Part shown: positions 9,069 through 16,255 of the stretch, in pieces
Layout of the letters: every line of letters begins with the position of its first letter
Position numbering within the stretch: position 1 is the stretch's first letter
NCBI GenBank assembly: GCA_029553955.1
Contig: JAKPJZ010000221.1
Span: 1 to 59,387 of the forward strand
DNA: 59,387 nucleotides
Origin: Chloroflexota bacterium
GTDB lineage: Bacteria > Chloroflexota > Anaerolineae > SpSt-313
Reading direction: 5' to 3'
Translations under genes and position numbers: made by a program
The notes under the pieces: generated by a model
The model's input: only the letters and a program-made list of their open reading frames with translations
Databases searched by the model: none
What the model was told of the DNA's origin: nothing

Positions 9069-10646
9069 ATGATGTCTCGAGTATTGGTGACTGAGCCGCT
9101 ATCCGAAGAGGGGCTGGCGCGGCTGCGCGAGCGCACAGAGGTGGACGTGCGCGAGGGGCTGAACCCGGCCGAGCTGGCCGCGGCCATCGGCGAGTACGAT
9201 GCGCTGATCGTGCGCAGCCGCACGCGGGTCACCGCCGAGGTGCTGGAGGCGGGCGTGCGTCTGCGGGTGGTGGCCCGCGCCGGCTCGGGGGTTGACAACA
9301 TCGACGTCGAGGCGGCTACGCGGCGCGGCATCCTGGTGGTCAACGCGCCCAACGGCAACACCGTGGCCGTGGCCGAGCATACCATGGGGCTGATACTGGC
9401 GCTGGCACGGCACATCCCCGCCGGCGACGCGGCGACGAAGGAGGGTGGGTGGCCCAAAGGCGCGCTCATCGGCAGCGAGCTGCGCGGCAAGACGCTCGGC
9501 ATCATCGGGCTGGGCCGCATCGGTGCCGCCGTGGCGCGGCGGGCGGCAGCCTTTGAGATGCGCCTGGTGGCCTGCGACCCCTTTGTGCCGGCCGAGCAGG
9601 CGGCGCGCCTGGGTGTGGAGATGGTGCCGCTCGAGGCGCTGCTGCAGCAGGCCGATTTCGTCTCCATCCACACGCCGGGCAACGAGCGCACACGCGGGCT
9701 GATCGACGCGGCCAGGCTGGCCCTGATGAAGCCGGCGGCGCGGCTTGTCAACTGCGCCCGCGGCGGCATTGTCGACGAGGCGGCGCTGCAGCAGGCGCTG
9801 GCCGAGGGGCGTCTGGCCGGCGCGGCGCTCGACGTCTTTGCCCAGGAGCCGCCCGGCGCGCCGGACCTGGTGCGCTCGCCCAAGACCGTCTGCACGCCGC
9901 ACCTGGCCGCCTCGACGGAGGAAGCGCAGGAGAGCTGCGCCCTCGACGTGGCCGAGCAGGTGCTCGCCGTGCTGGCGGGGGGCGTGGCGCGCTACCCGGT
10001 CAACGCCCCGTCGCTCTCGAGCGAAGAACTGGCCGCGCTGGGCCCCTACCTCGAGCTGGCCACCCGCCTGGGCAGCTTCTTTGGGCAGATGGATGGCGGG
10101 GCCGTGCAGCGCCTCGAGTTCGCCTACGCCGGCGAGCCGGCCGAGCACGACACGGCGCTGCTGCGCGCCGCGCTCCTCGTGGGGTTGCTGCGCCTGGTCG
10201 TCGAGCAGCCGGTGAACCTGGTCAACGCCGGCGCCGTGGCCGCCGGCCGTGGCCTGGCCATCGCCGAGCGCCGCGAGCCCGAGGCCGAGAGCTATACCAA
10301 CCTGCTGAGCATCCATGCCCAGACCACCGCGGGCGAGCGCTCGGTCATGGGGAGCGTGGTGCGTGGCCGGCCGCACGTCGTCGGCATCGACGGCTATTGG
10401 CTCGACTTTCCGCTCGAGGGCTACCTGCTGCTCAGCGAGCACGTCGAGCAGGCGGGGGTGCTGGGGCGCATGGGCACGATCTTGGGCGAGGCGGGGGTGA
10501 GCATCTCCTTCGTGCAGGTGGGGCGTTGGGGGCGCGGCTCGCGCGGCGTGATGGTGCTCGGCCTCGACGACCCCGTGCCTGCCGGCCTCCTCGAGCGCAT
10601 GCGCGCCCTGCCCAGCATCCGCACCGCGCGGCTGATCCAGGTGTAG
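9069..10646 (+). CDS. serA: D-3-phosphoglycerate dehydrogenase with C-terminal ACT domain
   Basis: Oxidises 3-phosphoglycerate to 3-phosphohydroxypyruvate, the entry step of serine synthesis. 525 residues, the long form with an intervening domain and a C-terminal ACT domain (LLSEHVEQAGVLGRMGTILGEAG). The NAD fold shows LGIIGLGRIGAAVARRA; catalytic Arg is in NCARGGIVDEAAL, Glu in DVFAQEPP and His in TPHLAASTEEAQ. The ACT domain suggests serine feedback. Two adjacent ATG codons (9069 and 9072) are possible. Its TAG stop is part of a GTAG tetranucleotide just before hairpin A1. Confidence 0.97.
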   Translation: MMSRVLVTEPLSEEGLARLRERTEVDVREGLNPAELAAAIGEYDALIVRSRTRVTAEVLEAGVRLRVVARAGSGVDNIDVEAATRRGILVVNAPNGNTVAVAEHTMGLILALARHIPAGDAATKEGGWPKGALIGSELRGKTLGIIGLGRIGAAVARRAAAFEMRLVACDPFVPAEQAARLGVEMVPLEALLQQADFVSIHTPGNERTRGLIDAARLALMKPAARLVNCARGGIVDEAALQQALAEGRLAGAALDVFAQEPPGAPDLVRSPKTVCTPHLAASTEEAQESCALDVAEQVLAVLAGGVARYPVNAPSLSSEELAALGPYLELATRLGSFFGQMDGGAVQRLEFAYAGEPAEHDTALLRAALLVGLLRLVVEQPVNLVNAGAVAAGRGLAIAERREPEAESYTNLLSIHAQTTAGERSVMGSVVRGRPHVVGIDGYWLDFPLEGYLLLSEHVEQAGVLGRMGTILGEAGVSISFVQVGRWGRGSRGVMVLGLDDPVPAGLLERMRALPSIRTARLIQV

Positions 10647-10649
10647 GGC

Positions 10650-10689
10650 GGCACACCTGACAGGTCTCCGGAGACCTGTCAGGTGTGCC
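10650..10689. repeat. Family A hairpin A1 (REP-like)
   Basis: Perfect palindrome with 20-bp arms and the family core GGTCTCCGGAGACC. The serA stop lies in GTAG at 10643-10646, four bases before the stem; the same GTAGGGC context precedes the copy beside the RAYT gene. Confidence 0.9.
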
Positions 10690-10697
10690 ACCCGGCT

Positions 10698-10726
10698 TTG
10701 CGGGGCCGCACGCTCGATGCTATAAT
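10698..10726 (+). promoter_or_regulatory. Promoter of the glycan block
   Basis: TTGCGG at 10698-10703, 17-base spacer and a perfect TATAAT at 10721-10726, about 40 bases before the start of the flippase-like gene. Confidence 0.75.
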
Positions 10727-10769
10727 CTGGCAATCTCGCGATGCGGCGCAGCCTGGGCAAGAGGAGGGT

Positions 10770-11801
10770 ATGGACAAAGGGCGATTGCGCCTGCTCGTCG
10801 GCTTGGCCATCAGCGCATTGTGCCTCTACTTGGTGCTGCGCGCCGTCGACCTCGGCACGCTGGCCGAGGCCTATCGCGGCGCCGACTACCGCTACCTGGT
10901 GCCTGCCCTGGCGCTGACAGTCCTCATCAACTGGGCGCGCGCCTACCGCTGGCGGCTCCTGATGCATCCCCACGACCGGCAGCCTCTGGGCCGGGTCTTC
11001 TCGATCGTCAACATCGGCTACCTGTTTAACAACGTGTTGCCGGCGAAGGCGGGCGAGGTGGTGCGCGGCTACCTGGCGGGGCGGCTCCTGCCGGGAGGGC
11101 TCGCACAGGCGCTCTCGACGCTCTTGGTCGAACGGCTGCTCGATGTGCTGAGCGTGGTGCTGCTGCTGGCGGGGCTCTTGCCCTTCGTCGACCTGCCGGC
11201 GTGGGCGACAACAGGCAGGCTCCTCTTTGGGCTGGCGGCGCTTGTGGGCACGGCCGCGCTCGTGGCGCTGGCCCGCCTGGGCTCGCGCGGGCTCGACTGG
11301 GTGTGGCGCTACCTGGGCCGGCTGCCCCTGCTGGGCCACGCGCGGGTGCGGGCGGCCCTGGCGAACGTGCTCGAGGGCCTGCGCGTGCTGACCGTGCCGC
11401 GCCTGTTGCCCGGCATCGTGCTGTGGTCGCTGCTCGTCTGGCTCGGCTACGTGCTGCTCAACTATACCATGATGGCGGCCTTTCACGTGACCGGCCTCGT
11501 TCCGCAGCCGCTCTTGGCGTCGGCCGTCATCGTCTGCGCCACTGGGCTGAGCATGGTCGTGCCCTCGTCGCCGGGCGCCTTTGGTCCGGTGGAGGGAGCG
11601 GTCATCTTTGCCCTGGGGCTCTATGGCGTGGACCAAAGCCGGGCCTTTGCCTACGCCTTTGGCCAGCATGCCTTCAACCTCCTCGTGCTCGTCGCGCTCG
11701 GGCTGTGGGGCCTGCGCAGCGAGAGCCTGACGTTCGCGGGCATCCGCGAGCAGGCCCTTGGCGAGGCGCCCGCAGGCGCCGAGGAGCGCAGAGAGACCTG
11801 A
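10770..11801 (+). CDS. UPF0104 / lysylphosphatidylglycerol-synthase-TM-like membrane protein
   Basis: Polytopic inner-membrane protein of 343 residues with about eight hydrophobic helices. Family signs are NWARAYRWRLLM, the motif FSIVNIGYLFNNVLPAKAGEVVRGYLAGR, and late VVPSSPGAFGPVEGAVIFALGLYG. This family (UPF0104, AglD2-like) includes the membrane half of MprF and many proteins beside glycosyltransferases, often discussed as lipid or glycolipid translocases. With the glycosyltransferase downstream, a role in moving a lipid-linked glycan is plausible but inferred. ATG 10770 follows GAGGAGGGT; upstream in-frame codons precede the promoter and are not used. Confidence 0.85.
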   Translation: MDKGRLRLLVGLAISALCLYLVLRAVDLGTLAEAYRGADYRYLVPALALTVLINWARAYRWRLLMHPHDRQPLGRVFSIVNIGYLFNNVLPAKAGEVVRGYLAGRLLPGGLAQALSTLLVERLLDVLSVVLLLAGLLPFVDLPAWATTGRLLFGLAALVGTAALVALARLGSRGLDWVWRYLGRLPLLGHARVRAALANVLEGLRVLTVPRLLPGIVLWSLLVWLGYVLLNYTMMAAFHVTGLVPQPLLASAVIVCATGLSMVVPSSPGAFGPVEGAVIFALGLYGVDQSRAFAYAFGQHAFNLLVLVALGLWGLRSESLTFAGIREQALGEAPAGAEERRET

Positions 11802-11817
11802 CCTGATCTACCATGCC

Positions 11818-11846
11818 TTGCTGGGCAGGTACAGCAGTGCTATAAT
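11818..11846 (+). promoter_or_regulatory. Promoter of the GT4 gene
   Basis: TTGCTG at 11818-11823, 17-base spacer and TATAAT at 11841-11846, roughly 54 bases before the start. Confidence 0.75.
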
Positions 11847-11899
11847 AGCGCCCATCCCGCCGGCCTGCGCGCCGGCGAACGCGACCAGGAGTTGTAGCA

Positions 11900-13039
11900 T
11901 TGAAGATTCTCATGGTGCTGACGTACTATTATCCCCACTGGACCGGCCTGACGGCCTACGCGCAGCGGCTGGCCGAGGGGCTGGTCGCCCGCGATCACCA
12001 GGTGACCGTGCTGACGGCGCAGTATCGGCCCGACCTGGCGCTGCGCGAGCGCCACAACGGGGTCGACATTGTGCGCCTGCCCACGATGGGGCGGGTCAGC
12101 CGCGGCGTGCTGATGCCCGGCTTTCCGCGCGCGGCGGCGCGCCTGATTCGCGAGAACGACGTGGTGCAGGTGCATGCCGTGCTGTTCGAGGCGCCGCTGG
12201 TGGCCTGGTTGGCGCGGCGTGCTGGCAAGGGGACGGTGTTCACCAACCATGGCGACCTGGTCATGCCCAACGGGGCCTTTGACCAGTTTGTGGAGCGCAC
12301 GGTGACCGCGCTGATGACCCAGGCGCTGCGCTGGACCGATGTCGTCACTACGCACAGCCGTGACTATGGCGAGCACTCGGCGTTCATGCAACCCTTCCTC
12401 AGCAAGGCGGCCTATATCTACCCGCCCGTCGAGATCCCCGAGCCTATCCCCGAGCAGATGGCCGCGCTGCGCCGCGAGCAGGGGCTCGAAGGGGCGCGGG
12501 TCGTGGGCTTTGCCGGCCGCTTTGTCGAAGAGAAGGGTTTCGACTATCTCCTGCAGGCCATCCCGCTGGTGGAGGCCCGGCTGCCGGGCACCAAGTTCGT
12601 CTATGCCGGCGAGCGCAATGTGGCCTATGAAGATTTCGCAGGGCGCTGGGCGCACCTCATCGACCAGAACGCCGAACACCTGCGCTTCCTGGGCCTGGTG
12701 ACCGATCGCCAGCGCCTGGCCGATTTCCTGGGCATGTGCGATGCCTTTGCGCTGCCCAGCCGCACCGATTGCTTCCCCAGCGTGCAGATCGAAGCCATGC
12801 TCTGTGGCACGCCCACCGTGACGGCCGATATCCCCGGGGCGCGCGAGGCGGTGCGGGTCACCGGGGCGGGCACGCTGGTGCGGCCGCGCGATCCGCAGGC
12901 CCTGGCCGACGGCCTGGTGGAGGTGCTCAACGCGCCCGAGCCCTACCGGCGCACCCGCGAGCAAATCCGCCAGGTCTTTAGCACCGAGCGGACGGTCATC
13001 GAATACGAGCAGCTCTTGCAGAGCCTGGTGCGGAAATAG
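11900..13039 (+). CDS. Glycosyltransferase, GT4 family
   Basis: Retaining GT-B transferase that adds a sugar from a nucleotide donor, probably on the cytoplasmic face of the membrane. 379 residues. The N-terminal half starts with MKILMVLTYYYPHWTGLTAYAQ and has the acceptor-side pattern common in WcaI/PimB-like enzymes. The C-terminal donor half shows VVGFAGRFVEEKGFDYLLQA, DAFALPSRTDCFPSVQIEAMLCGTPTV and the E-x7-E surroundings. The start is TTG 11900 after a weak site, chosen because it gives the family N terminus. The donor and acceptor are unknown; the methyltransferase and GT-C genes downstream suggest an envelope polysaccharide or glycolipid. Confidence 0.9.
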   Translation: MKILMVLTYYYPHWTGLTAYAQRLAEGLVARDHQVTVLTAQYRPDLALRERHNGVDIVRLPTMGRVSRGVLMPGFPRAAARLIRENDVVQVHAVLFEAPLVAWLARRAGKGTVFTNHGDLVMPNGAFDQFVERTVTALMTQALRWTDVVTTHSRDYGEHSAFMQPFLSKAAYIYPPVEIPEPIPEQMAALRREQGLEGARVVGFAGRFVEEKGFDYLLQAIPLVEARLPGTKFVYAGERNVAYEDFAGRWAHLIDQNAEHLRFLGLVTDRQRLADFLGMCDAFALPSRTDCFPSVQIEAMLCGTPTVTADIPGAREAVRVTGAGTLVRPRDPQALADGLVEVLNAPEPYRRTREQIRQVFSTERTVIEYEQLLQSLVRK

Positions 13040-13075
13040 CCACCTGCACCGGTTTTGATGGGCGTAGCCTGATAC

Positions 13076-13229
13076 TACAACCGTACTTGTCTGTGAAAGC
13101 GTGTGATCCGGGCACAACGCTTCGCGCATAGCCGGAACGGAGCCTCTTGGGGGTCTTTTTGGCGGGTTGGCCAGAGCCGTGGCCGCCCGCGGGCGGCCAC
13201 GGCTCTGGCCAACCCGCCAAAAAGACCCC
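13076..13229. repeat. Family B palindrome B3 with conserved left flank
   Basis: Perfect arms 13150-13189 and 13190-13229 (40 bp each), centre CCCGCGGG. A flank at 13084-13148 (with TTCGCGCATAGCCGGAACGG) precedes it. The same flank and the same arms occur at 59200-59387, 46 kb away, but with 47 extra bases in the centre there. The rest of this gap (13230-13435) shows no further feature except short TAGTACTAGTACTA symmetry near 13361. Confidence 0.95.
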
Positions 13230-13435
13230 TTCCGGGCAAGGGTCGGGCGCCCGAGGGCATGTGCCCGCGCAGGTTTGCCCGCGCCCAAGGGGCGGATGCG
13301 GAGCGTGTCAGCCGGCAGCTACCCGGATGACCCGCAGTGGCAGTGCCAAGTACGGTAGTAGTACTAGTACTAACCCCTTGCGGGTGTCGGAGCTCATCGA
13401 AACCGATGCAGACTGCGACTGGAGGCGGCAGCGAC

Positions 13436-14281
13436 GTGGTCGATATGCAGGTGGTGGAGCGCCTGCTGCGCAACGAGTCGGACGTGGCCTACAAGCGGCG
13501 CGTGCGCACCATGGTCGAGTACCTCGATCCGCAGCCCGGCGAGCGCATCCTCGACTGTGGCTGCGGCATGGGGTTCTACCTCAAGGTGCTCAGCGCCACC
13601 GCGCAGGGCGCGTTCTGCGGCGTCGACGGCGAGGCCACGGTGCTCAGCTTTGGCCGCCGCGCGCTCGACGGCTGCGGCGTCGGCCTCACGCGCGGCGACG
13701 TGCTGCGCCTGCCCTACGCCGACAATGCCTTCGACAAAGTGCTCTTCAGTGAGGTGCTCGAGCACCTGCCCGATGATCGCGCCGGCCTGGCCGAGATCCG
13801 GCGCGTGCTGCGCCCCGGCGGCACCCTGGCGTTGACGGTGCCCCACCGCCGCTACCCCTTCTGGTACGACCCCATCAACCGTGTGGCCGAGAGTGTCTTC
13901 CGGGCGCCCATCCGCACGGGGCCTTTTGCCGGCATCTGGGCCAACCACTACCGGCTCTATTTGCCCGGGGAGGTCAGCGCGCTCCTCCGTGAGGCGAGGT
14001 TCGAGGTCGAGGAGGTGCGCGAGCTGACGCACTATTGTTTCCCCTTCACGCAGACCATCGTCTACACTTTCGGCAAGGGGGCCATCGAGCGGGGCCTCTT
14101 GCCCGGGTTCATCCTGCGCAGCACGCATCGCTTCCAGGGTGAGGAGAACAGCGGCAGCGCCCTGAACCCGATCAACTGGGCGCTGGCCCTCTTCAATGCG
14201 TGCGACCGGCTCAACGTCGTCGATAGATCGCAGAAGCGGACCTATGTGAACATTGCAGTGAGGGCCCGCAAGGGGACATGA
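13436..14281 (+). CDS. Class I SAM-dependent methyltransferase
   Basis: Transfers methyl from S-adenosylmethionine. 281 residues; motif I is ERILDCGCGMGFYLKVL, the acidic residue of motif II is in AFCGVDGEATVLSFGRRAL, then RLPYADNAFDKVLFSEVLEHLPDD and RRVLRPGGTLALTVPHRRYPFWYDP. This is the UbiE/Methyltransf_11 type, common in polysaccharide clusters. GTG 13436 is chosen because GGAGGCGG stands eight bases upstream; ATG 13406 and ATG 13445 are alternatives. The stop overlaps by one base the start region of the following GT-C gene, so both are likely co-translated. Substrate unknown; inferred to modify the glycan or its lipid carrier. Confidence 0.88.
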   Translation: MVDMQVVERLLRNESDVAYKRRVRTMVEYLDPQPGERILDCGCGMGFYLKVLSATAQGAFCGVDGEATVLSFGRRALDGCGVGLTRGDVLRLPYADNAFDKVLFSEVLEHLPDDRAGLAEIRRVLRPGGTLALTVPHRRYPFWYDPINRVAESVFRAPIRTGPFAGIWANHYRLYLPGEVSALLREARFEVEEVRELTHYCFPFTQTIVYTFGKGAIERGLLPGFILRSTHRFQGEENSGSALNPINWALALFNACDRLNVVDRSQKRTYVNIAVRARKGT

Positions 14282-16255
14282 ATGAGCCCGCGAGCTCGCC
14301 GCTTGGCCACGGTATGCCTCATATCGAGTCTGGCGTTGGCGCTGTTGGGGCAGCTCTACTTTGCCCGGCGTCGCGACTATCTGTGGGATGGGGTTGTGCT
14401 CTATGGCCTGGCCGGCCTGCTTTTCTTGGGCGCGATCAGGCTGGCGGGCCTGGCCCCGGCACACGCGGGCGCACCGGGCTGGCCGCGGCGCGCGCTGGCC
14501 TGGGCAGGCGCGCACCGTCTGCGCGCCGCGGCGCTAGGCTGGAGCCTGCTGGCCGCCCTGTGGGTGGGCGCGCGGGCTGCCGGCCGCTTGAGCGCGGCTG
14601 AGGGTGGCCTGCTCCTGGGGCTGTGGCTGACGGCCATTGCCGCCTACGTGGCGGCGCTCAGCGACTGGCATGCGGCCCACTCTTGGCTGCGCAGCCTGCC
14701 CTCGCGCCTGCGTGCCGGCCCCTGCGATGCGCTGGCGCTGCTCGGGCTCAGCGCCGTGGCGCTCGCCACGCGGCTGCCCGGCCTCGGCCGTATCCCCTTC
14801 GTCCTCGGCGGCGACGAGGCCTCGATGGGCCTCGAGGCCATGGCCGTGCTGCAGGGCCGGCTGACCAACCCCTTCGTCACCGGCTGGTTCTCGCACCCCA
14901 CCCTGTTCTTCTACATGCTCGCAGGCGCCCTCTCCCGCTTGGGGAGCACCATCGCGGGCCTGCGCGCGCTTCCGGCGCTGGCCGGGGCGCTCACCGTGCC
15001 TGCGCTGTACCTGCTGGCGCGCGACCTCTTTGGCCGGCGCGTGGCGCTGCTCGCGGCCGGCTACCTGGCCTGCTACCACTATGCCGTACACTATTCGCGC
15101 CTGGGGCTCAACAACATCATGGATCCGCTCGTGGCCACCGTGGCCTGCTACGTGCTGCTGGCGGGGCTGAACAACCGGCGCCGCGAGCTCTTCGCCCTGG
15201 CAGGGGCACTGCTGGGGTTGGGGCAGTACTTGTACACCGGCGCGCGGGTGCTGCCGATCGTGGTGGCGGCGTACCTGGCCTGGTGCGCCTGGCGCGAGCC
15301 GGGCTTTTGGCAGGCGAATCGCGGGCACCTCGTGCTCCTCGTGGGGGGCTTTGTGCTGGCGGGCTGGCCGCTGTTTCTCTTCTTTGCGCGGCAGCCTCAG
15401 GATTTCATGGCGCGCATGACGCTGACCGGGGTCGTCCAGTCGGGCTGGCTCGAGCGCACCGCAGCGGAGCTGGGCCGCAGCCAGCTCAGCCTGTGGCTCG
15501 AACAGGCGCAAAAGACGCTCCTGGCGTTCCACTACTATGCGGACCCGGCGGTCTTTTACCACCCCGGCATCCCACTCATGGACTTTGCCAGCGCCATCCC
15601 CTTCACCTTTGGGCTGGTCTACGGCCTGGTGCGGCGCTGTGAGCGTGGCCATGCCCTGATGCTCCTCTGGCTGGGGGCGGTGCTCGTCTGCGGCGGCATA
15701 TTGCTCGAGAACCCGCCGAGCTCGCAACGGCTGGTGCTGAGCGCCGTACCGGCGAGCGTGCTCGTGGCCCTGGGGCTCTGCGCGATGGCCGAGGTGGCCG
15801 AGCGCGCCCTCCACTGGCAACGTGCCACCACGCAGACCCTCCTGGGCCTGGCGCTGATCGCACTCGCGGCGATCAACCTCAGCTTTTACTTTGTGACCTA
15901 CACCCCAGCGCGGGTCTATGCCGGCTACAACACCGAGGTGGGCCACGAGATTGGCCTGTATCTGCGCTCGCTGGGGCCCGGCCATCGCCTGTACTTTTTC
16001 GGTGCGCCACGCATGTACGCCGGCTTTCCCAACGCGGCCTACCTGGCGCCCAACGTGGAGCAGCGCGACGTGATGGAGCCGCTTGTCGGCGAGCCGGGGT
16101 TCGTCGAGCCCGACAAGCGGCCGGTGTTCGTGTTCCTGCCCGAGCGGCTGGGAGAGCTGCCTTGGATAGAAGGGGCGTACCCCGCGGGCCGGCGCTACGA
16201 GGGCCGGCAGCCTACGGGGACGCTGCTGTTTGTGGCCTATGAACCGATCGAGTAG
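14282..16255 (+). CDS. GT-C membrane glycosyltransferase, GT39-like
   Basis: Large inner-membrane protein (657 residues, about twelve helices) that would transfer sugar from a polyprenyl-phosphate donor on the outer face. An N-terminal helical domain of about 160 residues precedes the GT39-like core, which starts ATRLPGLGRIPFVLGGDEASMGLEAM; Asp-Glu in GGDEAS is the expected catalytic acidic pair of the first extracytoplasmic loop. FSHPTLFFYMLAGAL and RDLFGRRVALLAAGYLACYHYAVHYSRLGLNN follow as in ArnT/PMT-like proteins. The C-terminal 130 residues form a soluble domain. ATG 14282 directly follows the methyltransferase stop. No repeat insertion is seen in this member, unlike the next three. Confidence 0.88.
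   Translation: MSPRARRLATVCLISSLALALLGQLYFARRRDYLWDGVVLYGLAGLLFLGAIRLAGLAPAHAGAPGWPRRALAWAGAHRLRAAALGWSLLAALWVGARAAGRLSAAEGGLLLGLWLTAIAAYVAALSDWHAAHSWLRSLPSRLRAGPCDALALLGLSAVALATRLPGLGRIPFVLGGDEASMGLEAMAVLQGRLTNPFVTGWFSHPTLFFYMLAGALSRLGSTIAGLRALPALAGALTVPALYLLARDLFGRRVALLAAGYLACYHYAVHYSRLGLNNIMDPLVATVACYVLLAGLNNRRRELFALAGALLGLGQYLYTGARVLPIVVAAYLAWCAWREPGFWQANRGHLVLLVGGFVLAGWPLFLFFARQPQDFMARMTLTGVVQSGWLERTAAELGRSQLSLWLEQAQKTLLAFHYYADPAVFYHPGIPLMDFASAIPFTFGLVYGLVRRCERGHALMLLWLGAVLVCGGILLENPPSSQRLVLSAVPASVLVALGLCAMAEVAERALHWQRATTQTLLGLALIALAAINLSFYFVTYTPARVYAGYNTEVGHEIGLYLRSLGPGHRLYFFGAPRMYAGFPNAAYLAPNVEQRDVMEPLVGEPGFVEPDKRPVFVFLPERLGELPWIEGAYPAGRRYEGRQPTGTLLFVAYEPIE

Noticed and set aside
7514..9895. 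Long minus-strand open frame of 793 codons over trpB, the aminotransferase and serA
   Set aside because: It is a shadow of three well-supported + strand genes in GC-rich sequence and has no family-like composition.
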